A stretch of DNA of 64,000 nt. Origin: an uncultured Bacteroidota bacterium. Its GTDB lineage: Bacteria; Bacteroidota; Bacteroidia; Chitinophagales; Chitinophagaceae. The position numbers and the translations under genes were made by a program. The notes under the pieces were generated by a model, which did no database searches, was not told the origin of the DNA, and saw nothing but the letters and a program-made list of their open reading frames with translations. Each line of letters starts with the position of its first letter. Position 1 is the stretch's first letter. This document shows positions 34,872-43,114 of this stretch, piece after piece. Where the stretch lies: positions 1 through 64,000 of the forward strand of contig CAILLK010000013.1 of NCBI GenBank assembly GCA_903835005.1, read 5' to 3'.

Positions 34872-35075
34872 TTATTTTTTGCCTTTGGTACTTATACCAA
34901 AAGGAAGGTACAAAGGACAAAAACTGATAAAACTGGTAAGGATAAATATTCCTGATATAGCCAGTAAAACAATTGCGATTGTGCCATTGATCACATTTGC
35001 GAAATATAAGGAGATAACAACAACAGCAATCAAAATCCGGATTACGCGGTCTGCAGTACCCATATTTTTTTTCAT
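34872..35075 (-). CDS. DUF2892 (YgaP-like) small membrane protein
   Basis: 67 residues: MKKNMGTADRVIRILIAVVV, a second helix, then SFCPLYLPFGISTKGKK. The pattern M..N.G..DR..R and CPLY.PFGIST is the full DUF2892 signature. It follows the first Crp/Fnr gene by 46 bases and ends at a strong terminator, so it is probably co-transcribed with that regulator. Confidence 0.88.
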   Translation of the reverse strand: MKKNMGTADRVIRILIAVVVISLYFANVINGTIAIVLLAISGIFILTSFISFCPLYLPFGISTKGKK

Positions 35076-35121
35076 AAAAACTTTTTTGGTTCAGGGCGCT
35101 AAATTCGGATATGCTTATTTG

Positions 35122-35760
35122 TTATTCAGGAACATATGTTCCATAACTTACAGAAAGTTCTATGGTATTTCTTCCCAGCTTCACCAGGTTCTTTTGTTCC
35201 ATCGTCCTTAATAACCTGCTGATAGCTTCCCGGTGTGTATGAAATTCATCTGCAATTTCCTGGTGGGTAATGTTGATTATATTCACATTGGCAGCCTTTG
35301 CCCGCTCCTGAAGATAATGGAGTACCAGCCGGTCCATATTGCTGAACGCGATCAGGTCAATTACTTCTATAAGCTCCAGGAATTGTTTGCTGAAAGTTCC
35401 ATTTATATAATTGCGCCATTCCGCATACCTGAACCACACATCTACCATACTACCCGGAATCAGCAGTACTTCAGTGTCCTTTTCTGCTATAGCCTTTATA
35501 CTGCTTTTTTTGTGTTCCAGGCAGCAATTGACTGTTATAGCGCAGGTCTGATTTTCATACAGGTGATATAGAAAAATTTCTTTGCCCTCCTTATTTTGTC
35601 TGATGATCCGGAATACGCCATGAATTACTATTGGCAGAAAATACACATTGTCTCCGGGCGACATAATAACATCATCTTTTTTTATGGATTTTATCTTGCC
35701 ATAACGGTTGATTTCATCCAGTAGTATGAGGTCAGTAAAAATAGAATTATTGAGCAGCAT
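35122..35760 (-). CDS. Crp/Fnr-family regulator, paralog 1, with Cys triad
   Basis: 212 residues. The N-terminal cNMP-binding-like beta-roll covers about 10-125, the dimer helix about 125-150 and the winged HTH about 160-205 (ITHQEIADEFHTHREAISRLL). The roll lacks the usual cAMP-binding arginine and serine pattern. The only cysteines in the protein are C73, C79 and C80 (TCAITVNCC), in the small loop of the roll. The second regulator (35876) has them at identical positions. With rhodanese and persulfide reductase genes next door, a thiol/persulfide or Fe-S sensing role is likely (inference). Confidence 0.88.
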   Translation of the reverse strand: MLLNNSIFTDLILLDEINRYGKIKSIKKDDVIMSPGDNVYFLPIVIHGVFRIIRQNKEGKEIFLYHLYENQTCAITVNCCLEHKKSSIKAIAEKDTEVLLIPGSMVDVWFRYAEWRNYINGTFSKQFLELIEVIDLIAFSNMDRLVLHYLQERAKAANVNIINITHQEIADEFHTHREAISRLLRTMEQKNLVKLGRNTIELSVSYGTYVPE

Positions 35761-35802
35761 ATGAGTTTAACTCCTGTGTTTATACGGCAGGTCCTGATTG
35801 CT

Positions 35803-35840
35803 CAAAGTTAATCGTGCCGGATAAAAGTTGTACGACTTTA
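35803..35840 (-). promoter_or_regulatory. Candidate promoter and dyad upstream of Crp/Fnr paralog 1
   Basis: On the minus strand TAACTTTG (35803-35810) matches the TAnnTTTG -7 box. About 15-30 bases further upstream lies a near-palindrome with half sites GTTGTAC and GTACGAC sharing their centre, inside AAAGT...ACTTT (35824-35840). Its place over the -33 region suggests an operator, possibly for autoregulation. Confidence 0.35.
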
Positions 35841-35875
35841 TAAACTTTGCAAAACCGGCCCGACAATAACCTGCT

Positions 35876-36493
35876 CTAGTCCTGAAGCAACTCAATAGTA
35901 TTTCTGCCCAGCCTTAAAATATCTTTTTGTTCCATAGTGCGCAGCAACCGGCTAACCGCTTCCCGATGGGTATGCAGTTCATCAGCTATCTGCTGGTGGG
36001 TAATGAAAAGCGCCTTAGATCCTGATGCCTTTGCCCGCTCCTGCAGGTAATGCAGCACCTGTTTGTCCATATTGCTGAAGGCTATCAGGTCTATTACTTC
36101 TATCAGTTCGGCAAACCTGCTGCCATAGGTATTGTTGATGAAGGTTTTCCATTCAGGGTATTTAAACCATTCCTCTACCATATTCACGGGAATCTGCAGT
36201 ATTTCGGTGTCTTCTTCTGCTATCGCCTTTACCATGCTTTTTTTATGCGCCTGGCAGCAATTAATGGCCATAGCGCAGGTTTGGCCGGGGTAGAGGTAAT
36301 ACAGGAAAATTTCTTTTCCGTCCTCATTCTGCCTTACAATGCGTAACACTCCCTTCTGAACGATAGGCACGAAGTGTATGTCATCGCCGGGCGACATTAA
36401 CAGAGTATCTCTTTTTATGGCTTTGACTCTAGAAAATCTATTAATCTCATCAATTAATCGCGGATCAGAAAACAGGGTATTCTTCATAAGCAT
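35876..36493 (-). CDS. Crp/Fnr-family regulator, paralog 2, with Cys triad
   Basis: 205 residues, closely similar over the full length to the regulator at 35122 (same SPGDD/SPGDN motif, FHTHREA/LHTHREA recognition region, LGRNTIEL end). The HTH is at about 160-200 (ITHQQIADELHTHREAVSRLL). Cysteines occur only at 73, 79 and 80 (TCAMAINCC), the same as its paralog. The two arose by tandem duplication. The recognition helices are almost identical, so both probably bind the same sites. Confidence 0.88.
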   Translation of the reverse strand: MLMKNTLFSDPRLIDEINRFSRVKAIKRDTLLMSPGDDIHFVPIVQKGVLRIVRQNEDGKEIFLYYLYPGQTCAMAINCCQAHKKSMVKAIAEEDTEILQIPVNMVEEWFKYPEWKTFINNTYGSRFAELIEVIDLIAFSNMDKQVLHYLQERAKASGSKALFITHQQIADELHTHREAVSRLLRTMEQKDILRLGRNTIELLQD

Positions 36494-36691
36494 TTATACT
36501 TTGCAGTAAGGGATTTCTTATTCTATATTGCAAATTAGGCTAAGAATACCAATTGTTCAATGATATAGGTGTATTATTAGTCTTTTGGTATCTGAATAAT
36601 TTTATAGAAATTATTTTTTACACCACGAGGCATCAACAGATAGTTCCAGATCAACTGCCCTATGGTTTTTCAGATGGGAAATAAAGAATCA

Positions 36692-37325
36692 TCAGTTTCC
36701 CAATTTGCCCTGCAATTGCAGCATCATATCCAGGTGAGCCTGAAGCGTCGGTAATGCGTCGTTAATCATGTCTTTCAGTTCGCTATCTTTCACATTATCC
36801 CTGGCTTTCCCAAAAAGGTCAATGGCTTTGTTGTGACCGGAAACAAGTGCATTGCCCCATTCCTTGTCCCAATCCGGGCCCTTATTCAGTTTATTCAGTG
36901 TCGCCAGTTCATCATCTGCTTTGCCATTATCGCCGTCTACCAGTATGTAGCTTTTCTTTCCAGCATATGCTTTTAAGCTTGCACCAAGTTTTTTATGGTC
37001 TGTAATAAGGCTTTTAGCATCTGTTTTCAGTAATTTGTCTGTTCCTTTTTCTATGCTCGCCTGCAGTAGCCGGATTTCCATGGCATTATCCAACCTTGCT
37101 TTTACCACAAAATCCGAATCGGGATTACTGCTCATCATACTTTCTGCTTTTGCTGCTGTCATCTTAGCATCTTGTTTCACATCCTGAACTGTTGAGTCTA
37201 TCCTGGTCGCGGCACTGTCTGCAAGGTTTTTGGCTTTATTGGTGGTGGCATTATTGCATGCACAAACAGACAGGACAACTACTATCAAAAAAAAGGGGGG
37301 GGAATGCTGTTAAATTGATTTTCAT
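36692..37325 (-). CDS. DUF4142 ferritin-like lipoprotein, frameshifted in its signal peptide
   Basis: The body (36692-37288) is an intact frame of a DUF4142 protein, a four-helix ferritin-like fold with repeated helices (DSDFVVKARLDNAMEIRLLQ and LVSGHNKAIDLFGKARDNV). The natural start seems to be ATG at 37325 (MKINLTAF). Between them lies a C8-T8 tract (coding strand). As read, translation from 37325 hits a stop after 24 codons. With one base fewer in either run the frames join into MKINLTAFPPFFLIVVVLSV, then CAC, a good lipoprotein signal. The length of 634 bases fits exactly one extra base. Either a slippage switch or a sequencing error. The DUF4142 role is unknown, probably periplasmic stress. 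Confidence 0.7.
37287..37302 (-). repeat. C8-T8 homopolymer pair inside the DUF4142 signal peptide
   Basis: Eight A at 37287-37294 and eight G at 37295-37302 on the plus strand. They sit exactly where the reading frame of the lipoprotein gene breaks by one base. Confidence 0.8.
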
Positions 37326-37747
37326 AAAAAAGATTTTTTAAAACTAATTGTAAAAAAATTATGCCATCAGTTTCGTCAATTCAGCCGTATGCAGCTTTAT
37401 TGCACAAAGGTTCCCAATTAGCTTGCTTAAATAGTTATACTATCAGATGAATGAGTTATATAATTCACACTAAATCTTAAAATTTGTGAAGCCCGTGCCT
37501 GGCATGTACCTTGCAGAATCTGTTAATTCGGCAATTTGTTTTTTTTAATTGAATACAACTTTCGGGAATCAATTAGACAGTTCATGCAGGTAAGTCGGCT
37601 ATATAATAAGGGAATGTTACCAAATTAGGGAGAAATGTCTTTTCAAGAATAAAATTTTCCTGGTTAGGCGATTATGTTATAAATAAGTATTAAACAATAT
37701 TATATGAGTTATAAAATAACACAAATGTAAAATAAATATTTAGTGTG
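37326..37747. other. AT-rich intergenic region between divergent DUF4142 and phosphate operon
   Basis: 422 bases, very AT-rich, containing the upstream part of the porin promoter and the leader of the DUF4142 gene. No frame, RNA gene or strong hairpin was seen. Confidence 0.5.
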
Positions 37748-37803
37748 TTAACATTAAATTAATATTGACGTAACATTGGCGTAATAGGCTATTATTTCCT
37801 TTG
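37748..37803 (+). promoter_or_regulatory. Pho-box-like 11-bp direct repeats and promoter
   Basis: Four consecutive 11-base units at 37748-37791: TTAACATTAAA, TTAATATTGAC, GTAACATTGGC, GTAATAGGCTA. The shared core TAA(C/T)A at an 11-bp period matches the layout of PhoB/PhoP boxes; the TTAACA-like core resembles the Bacillus PhoP site. A -33-like TTG lies in unit 3 (37776-37778) and a -7-like TTCCTTTG at 37796-37803, 26 bases before the porin ATG. Confidence 0.65.
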
Positions 37804-37829
37804 CACACAAATTAAAACAAACACACGCA

Positions 37830-39203
37830 ATGAGAAAAACATTTACCAGAATCAGCATTTATTGCTCGCTATTCCTGACGATAGCAGGAGCTGCTACTGC
37901 ACAAACTACGGATACTGCAACTGAGTTTAAACCGAGCGGAAACTTATGGGGTTATACCTTCGGTGATTTCTCTTATAAAGGCAATGCCGACAATTTAAAC
38001 CGTGGTGGTTCAAACCAGTATACCGGTATGCCGATGAATGCGAACACTTTCCAGTATCGTCGAATCTACCTTGGTTACAACTACAACATCAGCCAGAAAT
38101 TTTCTGCTGAATTTTTGTTAGCTTCTGAAGATGATTATAACTCAGGTAGCATTACTCAGGGAACTGGTACTTCGGTGGGTGATCTTACAGCAGGAGGTAA
38201 ATTTTCTCCTTACGTAAAGCTTGCTAACCTTCGCTGGAAAAACATTTTCCACAACTCTGATCTGGTTATTGGCCAGCAGTCAACTCCTGGTTTCGCAAAA
38301 ACCGGCAGACAAGATCAGACAGCAGAGGAAGTTTGGGGTTACCGTGCTATCGAAAGGACTATTTCTGATATCCGCCGCACTCCTTCTTTCGATATGGGTG
38401 CAAGTCTTCAGGGTTGGTTCGACAAAAAAGGTTGTTTTGGTTATATGATCATGGTAGGAAATGGCAACAGTGCTAAACCTGCTACCAATTCTTTCAAAGA
38501 AGTTTATGGAGATGTTTATGCTAAATTCTTCGACAAAAGACTTATTATTGACGTGTATCAGGATTACGAAAAACTGGCCTGGGGAGTATATGTTCCCGGT
38601 CTGAAACAAAGTGTGCCAGGTCTTAACGGTCCGGAATATGCTGATCGTAACATGACCAAATTATTTGCTGCATGGAACACCAAGCCATTAACTATTGGTT
38701 TTGAAGGTTTCCAGAACACCATTTTAAGTGGTATCAAAGTATCGGGTGTAGACGGACAGACTTATTACCGCACACAGCATACAATGGCTATGTCTTTCTA
38801 TGTTCGTGGCCGCATATTCTCTAAACCAAATGGTGATCCGCATCTGAATTTCTTCGCCCGTTTCGATAATTATGACCCAAGCGGAGACCTGAGCAACATT
38901 GCAAACAATGTAAATACAAAGAGCTGGGTTAGCAATACTGTATCACAGTATGATGCAAGTACTAAAGAGCAGTTTGTAACACTTGGCTTTGACTATATGC
39001 CATTCAAAAATGTGCACATAATGCCAAATCTGTGGTTGAATGCTGAAACCAGCTCGCTTAGCGCTACTGGTACCAATACCGCAACCGGTAAGGCTTATAC
39101 TACTGAAAATGGCAACGTTTCCGGTAACAAGGGTACAGATGCAGTATGGCGCCTCACTTTCTACTACATCTACAATCCAAAACAGGGTACAACTGTTTAT
39201 TAA
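37830..39203 (+). CDS. Outer membrane porin of the phosphate operon
   Basis: 457 residues. Signal peptide (MRKTFTRISIYCSLFLTIAG..ATA, then QT), then alternating beta-strand pattern with aromatic girdles (NTFQYRRIYLGYNYNISQKF, LRWKNIFHNSDLVIGQQSTPGF, FVTLGFDYMPFKNVHIMPNLW) and a terminal strand WRLTFYYIYNPKQGTTVY. It resembles phosphate-selective (O/P type) porins in architecture. Placement directly ahead of pstS and behind a Pho-box-like array suggests it lets phosphate across the outer membrane. Substrate is inferred from context. Confidence 0.82.
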   Translation: MRKTFTRISIYCSLFLTIAGAATAQTTDTATEFKPSGNLWGYTFGDFSYKGNADNLNRGGSNQYTGMPMNANTFQYRRIYLGYNYNISQKFSAEFLLASEDDYNSGSITQGTGTSVGDLTAGGKFSPYVKLANLRWKNIFHNSDLVIGQQSTPGFAKTGRQDQTAEEVWGYRAIERTISDIRRTPSFDMGASLQGWFDKKGCFGYMIMVGNGNSAKPATNSFKEVYGDVYAKFFDKRLIIDVYQDYEKLAWGVYVPGLKQSVPGLNGPEYADRNMTKLFAAWNTKPLTIGFEGFQNTILSGIKVSGVDGQTYYRTQHTMAMSFYVRGRIFSKPNGDPHLNFFARFDNYDPSGDLSNIANNVNTKSWVSNTVSQYDASTKEQFVTLGFDYMPFKNVHIMPNLWLNAETSSLSATGTNTATGKAYTTENGNVSGNKGTDAVWRLTFYYIYNPKQGTTVY

Positions 39204-39282
39204 TTGAATTGTGATCTGTGGAATGATTTCAGCATAATAAATACTGATAAAAATTCAATCAAAGCAAATCAAAACAAATTTT

Positions 39283-40371
39283 ATGAAAACTGTAAAATAT
39301 CTTGCCATTACTGCTATCGCGATTATAATATCGGGTGCAATGATGATGACAAGTTGTAACGGTGGTTCAGGAACCGGCTCTAAGTCGGATACTACTGACA
39401 ATACCATCCTGGGTGCCGGGGCTACTTTCCCGAATCCGTTGTATTCAAAGATGTTCTCTGAATATAATAAAATCAACGGACTGAAAGTAAATTATCAGTC
39501 TATAGGTTCTGGAGGAGGTATTCAGCAGCTGACTGCTAAAACTGTTGATTTCGGAGCATCTGATGCACCATTGAACGGCAAGCAGGATTCAGCATTATCA
39601 GCGCCTGTACTTCATATTCCCGCTACAGCCGGCGCAGTTGTATTAAGTTATAACCTGCCCGATATTAAGGATACTTTGAATTTCACGCCTGATGTTGTTG
39701 CCGGTATCTTCCTTGGAGATATCAAGAAATGGGATGATCCTAAAATCGCTGCAATCAATAAAGGGGTTAAGCTTCCTTCGCTTGATATCCAGGTTTCACA
39801 TCGTTCAGATGGCAGTGGTACTACCAACATCTTTACTACCTATCTCTGCAAAGTAAGCAAGGATTGGGAAACAAAAGTAGGTAAGGGTTCTTCTGTAAAC
39901 TGGCCTATAGGACTTGGAGGAAAAGGCAACGAAGGTGTTGCGGGTGGTATCAAGCAAACCCCCGGTGGCATTGGTTATGTAGAGCTGGCTTATGCTATAC
40001 AAAGCAATATGGCGTATGGTAAATTGCAGAACAAAGCAGGTAATTTTATCACACCTAGTATCTCAAGCGTAACTGCCGCGGCAAATATTGATATCCCTGC
40101 CGATGGTAAAGTATCGCTGACAAATACTGATGCTCCTGATGGTTACCCTATATCCGGCCTGTCATGGATACTGGTTTACAAAGAGCAGAAGTACAATGAA
40201 CGCAGCCTTGATAAGGTTACCAAAATGATGAAACTGATACAGTGGATGATACACGACGGACAGCAGTATAGCGGAGCGCTTAATTATGCTCCTCTTTCCC
40301 AGAAAGCAGTTGCTGTGGGAGATGCTATCCTGAAATCAGTTACCTATGATGGTAAGCCTGTATTGCAATAA
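39283..40371 (+). CDS. pstS: Phosphate-binding lipoprotein PstS
   Basis: 362 residues. Lipoprotein signal ending MMMTSC. Phosphate-binding signatures: LGAGATFPNPLYSKMF, GSGGGIQQLTAKTVDFGASDAPL and SHRSDGSGTTNIFTTYL, which carry the Ser, Asp, Arg and Thr contacts of the family. It captures phosphate in the periplasm and hands it to PstCA. The gene follows the porin by 79 bases and precedes pstC by 17. Confidence 0.96.
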   Translation: MKTVKYLAITAIAIIISGAMMMTSCNGGSGTGSKSDTTDNTILGAGATFPNPLYSKMFSEYNKINGLKVNYQSIGSGGGIQQLTAKTVDFGASDAPLNGKQDSALSAPVLHIPATAGAVVLSYNLPDIKDTLNFTPDVVAGIFLGDIKKWDDPKIAAINKGVKLPSLDIQVSHRSDGSGTTNIFTTYLCKVSKDWETKVGKGSSVNWPIGLGGKGNEGVAGGIKQTPGGIGYVELAYAIQSNMAYGKLQNKAGNFITPSISSVTAAANIDIPADGKVSLTNTDAPDGYPISGLSWILVYKEQKYNERSLDKVTKMMKLIQWMIHDGQQYSGALNYAPLSQKAVAVGDAILKSVTYDGKPVLQ

Positions 40372-40388
40372 CCTGCTATTTTATAATA

Positions 40389-41378
40389 ATGGAATCTACT
40401 GTTGATAACAACCTGATTACCCGTCCCGAGAATATCCTGGGACGGGTAATTACTTCTGCCAAAATCCGTGATGCTGTGAAGGGTATTAAGAGAATCAAGC
40501 GTTCGCATCGCCAGATAAAGGCCGAGAATGTTTTCAGAAAAACCATAATCATAATAGCGCTTGCTACTGTAGTTCTGGTGCTGGGTATAATGCTTACGCT
40601 TATTTTGCAGTCGGTATTATCCATAAAAGCTACTGGCATAGGTTATCTGTGGGGTAAAACCTGGGACCCTGTAAGAGATATTTTCGGTGCCTATCCTTTT
40701 ATTCTGGGCACAATTCTTACCTCCTTCCTGGCCCTGTTTATTTCCATTCCTTTTTCATTTGCAGTAGCTATTTTCCTTGGCGAATACTATCCTAAAGGCT
40801 GGTTGCCAAATCTGCTTAAAAACACGGTAGAGCTGATTGCTGCGGTGCCTTCGGTTATATATGGTTTCTGGGGCCTTGCAGTACTGGTGCCTATAGTAAG
40901 AAGTCTGGAAACCAAGATCGGTGTTCAGCCTGTTGGCCTGGGTATTTTTACGTCCTCGCTTATACTGGCAGTAATGATCATTCCTTATGCTGCCTCGCTC
41001 GGGCAATCTATGATAAAAATGGTTCCTTCAAATCTTAAGGAGGCGGCGTATTCTCTCGGGGCTACACGCTGGGAGGTAATACGCAGTGTTATATTGCCCT
41101 ATACCAAATCAGGCCTTTTTGCAGGTATTCTTCTTTCATTAGGCAGGGCGTTGGGCGAAACCATGGCGGTAACTATGGTGATTGGCAACACCAGCCTTAT
41201 TCCCAAAAGTATATTCGCTCCGGGCAATACAATGGCCAGCGTTATTGCCAATGAATTTACCGAAGCCGACCATCCGGTTTATCTTTCTGCACTTATAGAA
41301 CTGGGGCTTGTGCTCTTCCTGGTGACAGTAGTGATAAACATGGTAGGTAAAAGATTAACCAAGCAGTTTACAAATTAA
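40389..41378 (+). CDS. pstC: Phosphate ABC transporter permease PstC
   Basis: 329 residues with a longer cytoplasmic N terminus (about 55 residues) than E. coli PstC, then six membrane helices. The EAA coupling loop reads LKEAAYSLGATRWEVIRSVILP and is followed by RALGETMAVTMVIGN, a PstC/PstA hallmark. It forms the membrane channel with PstA, 5 bases downstream. Confidence 0.95.
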   Translation: MESTVDNNLITRPENILGRVITSAKIRDAVKGIKRIKRSHRQIKAENVFRKTIIIIALATVVLVLGIMLTLILQSVLSIKATGIGYLWGKTWDPVRDIFGAYPFILGTILTSFLALFISIPFSFAVAIFLGEYYPKGWLPNLLKNTVELIAAVPSVIYGFWGLAVLVPIVRSLETKIGVQPVGLGIFTSSLILAVMIIPYAASLGQSMIKMVPSNLKEAAYSLGATRWEVIRSVILPYTKSGLFAGILLSLGRALGETMAVTMVIGNTSLIPKSIFAPGNTMASVIANEFTEADHPVYLSALIELGLVLFLVTVVINMVGKRLTKQFTN

Positions 41379-41383
41379 TATTT

Positions 41384-42235
41384 ATGAAGGCGCAATCGAA
41401 TGTGAAGTACAGAATTGGGAAGAGTACCGGTTTCCAGGTATTGACCATTACGCTTGCTTTTGCCTGTGTTGTGCCGCTTATCTTTATTCTCATTTACATA
41501 CTGCAGGCAGGTATTACCAAGATCAACTGGCATTTTATTACCAACCTGCCAAAACCGGTTGGAGAAGTTGGTGGTGGTATTGCCAATGCCCTGCTGGGAA
41601 GTATGATCATTATTGGTTGTGCCTCTGTTATTGCCATTCCTTTCGGTATTCTCTGCGGTATTTACCTGAGCGAAAATAAGACCAGCAAGCTGGCTTACTG
41701 GAGCCGTTTGTGTGTTGATATACTGCAGGGCGTTCCATCTATAGTAATTGGTATTGTGGCCTACTTCTGGCTGGTTAAGCCACTGGGTGGGTTCTCTGCC
41801 TTGTCTGGAAGCGCTGCGCTTGCAATAATGATGTTGCCCATTATCATCCGTTCCACCGAGGAAACACTGCTGATGCTGCCCGATTCATTACGTGAGGCTG
41901 CTTATGCCCTGGGTATGCCTTTTCACAGGGTTATACTTAAAGTTATTATCCCGTGCGGTATCAGCGGAATACTCTCGGGTGTTATGCTGTCTGTGGCGAG
42001 GATTGCAGGCGAAACAGCACCGTTGCTTTTTACTGCTTTTGGTAATCCCTACCTGTCAGGCAACATTTTCAAACCGATGCAAAGCCTGCCCTTACTTATT
42101 TTCAACTACGCAACCAGCCCTTACAACGACTGGCATGACCTGGCATGGGGTGCATCATGTATCCTGCTGATATTCGTTTTATTACTGAACATATTTACAA
42201 AGCTGATAACCAGAAAATGGAAAGTACAATTGTAA
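41384..42235 (+). CDS. pstA: Phosphate ABC transporter permease PstA
   Basis: 283 residues, six membrane helices, EAA loop LREAAYALGMPFHRVILKV and the following ARIAGETAPLLFTAFGN characteristic of PstA. Its 3' end overlaps the pstB start by 19 bases, pointing to translational coupling. Confidence 0.95.
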   Translation: MKAQSNVKYRIGKSTGFQVLTITLAFACVVPLIFILIYILQAGITKINWHFITNLPKPVGEVGGGIANALLGSMIIIGCASVIAIPFGILCGIYLSENKTSKLAYWSRLCVDILQGVPSIVIGIVAYFWLVKPLGGFSALSGSAALAIMMLPIIIRSTEETLLMLPDSLREAAYALGMPFHRVILKVIIPCGISGILSGVMLSVARIAGETAPLLFTAFGNPYLSGNIFKPMQSLPLLIFNYATSPYNDWHDLAWGASCILLIFVLLLNIFTKLITRKWKVQL

Positions 42236-42975
42236 AGTCAATTGATTACAATGCTTACTTCGGAGACAACCATGTTGTAAAGAATGTAAATATTGAAATA
42301 CCCCGCAATAGTGTCGTAGCTGTGATGGGTCCTTCGGGTTGCGGGAAAACCACTTTCCTCAGGGGTATCAACCGTATGCATGAGCTGATTCCGGGCGCTA
42401 CCGCAAAAGGTAAAATTATGCTCAATGGCGAAGATGTGATGGAAATGCACCCCATCTTTGTACGGCTGAAAATTGGCATGGTATTTCAGCGTCCCAATCC
42501 TTTCCCAAACCTCAGCATTTACGATAATGTAATAGCCGGCTACAAACTCAATGGTATCAAGCTGCCTAAGGCAGAGAAAGATAAAATTGTGGAGCTGTCG
42601 CTGAGCAGGGTGGCATTATGGAATGAGGTAAAGGATTCGCTAACCAAAAAAGGATCATTCCTTTCAGGTGGACAGCAACAGCGCCTTTGTATAGCACGTG
42701 CTGTAGCCATGGAGCCGGAGGTACTGTTGTTCGATGAGCCAACTTCAGCGCTTGATCCTATTTCTACTTCAACTGTTGAAGAGTTATTTCATGAGCTGAA
42801 GAAGAATTATACCCTTATTATCGTGACTCATAATATGCAGCAGGCAGCAAGGGTAAGCGATAAAACAGCTTTTTTCTATGTAGGTGAACTGGTAGAGTTT
42901 GATGATACCAAGCAGATGTTTACTAACCCTACTGATATCAGAACACAGAATTATATAACAGGGAGGTTTAGTTAG
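42217..42975 (+). CDS. pstB: Phosphate ABC transporter ATPase PstB
   Basis: The ATG at 42217 (MESTIVKSIDYNAYFGDNHV) gives 252 residues, the family length. The frame runs back to 42145 inside pstA, but those 24 residues are pstA in another frame. Walker A GPSGCGKTT, signature LSGGQQQRL, Walker B LLFDEPTSALDP and switch His in IIVTHNMQQ are all intact. It energises PstCA and, with PhoU, takes part in phosphate signalling. Confidence 0.95.
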   Translation: MESTIVKSIDYNAYFGDNHVVKNVNIEIPRNSVVAVMGPSGCGKTTFLRGINRMHELIPGATAKGKIMLNGEDVMEMHPIFVRLKIGMVFQRPNPFPNLSIYDNVIAGYKLNGIKLPKAEKDKIVELSLSRVALWNEVKDSLTKKGSFLSGGQQQRLCIARAVAMEPEVLLFDEPTSALDPISTSTVEELFHELKKNYTLIIVTHNMQQAARVSDKTAFFYVGELVEFDDTKQMFTNPTDIRTQNYITGRFS

Positions 42976-42993
42976 AACCCGACTCACCCCTGT

Positions 42994-43009
42994 CCCCTGA
43001 AGGGGAACC
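42994..43009. repeat. Dispersed GC-rich repeat, copy 1
   Basis: CCCCTGAAGGGGAACC, preceded 3 bases upstream by another CCCCTG. An identical 16-mer with the same doubled layout is at 51024-51039. It forms a small CCCC-TGAA-GGGG hairpin between pstB and phoU. Confidence 0.7.
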
Positions 43010-43114
43010 AGCGATTGAGCTTAGGTTCTGTACCTCAACTTTAAGATAAGTATTTTTCATTTTATCAGATCGAGGTTGAAAAAAAATTTAGGTTAAGCAT
43101 AATTTCAGAATAAT

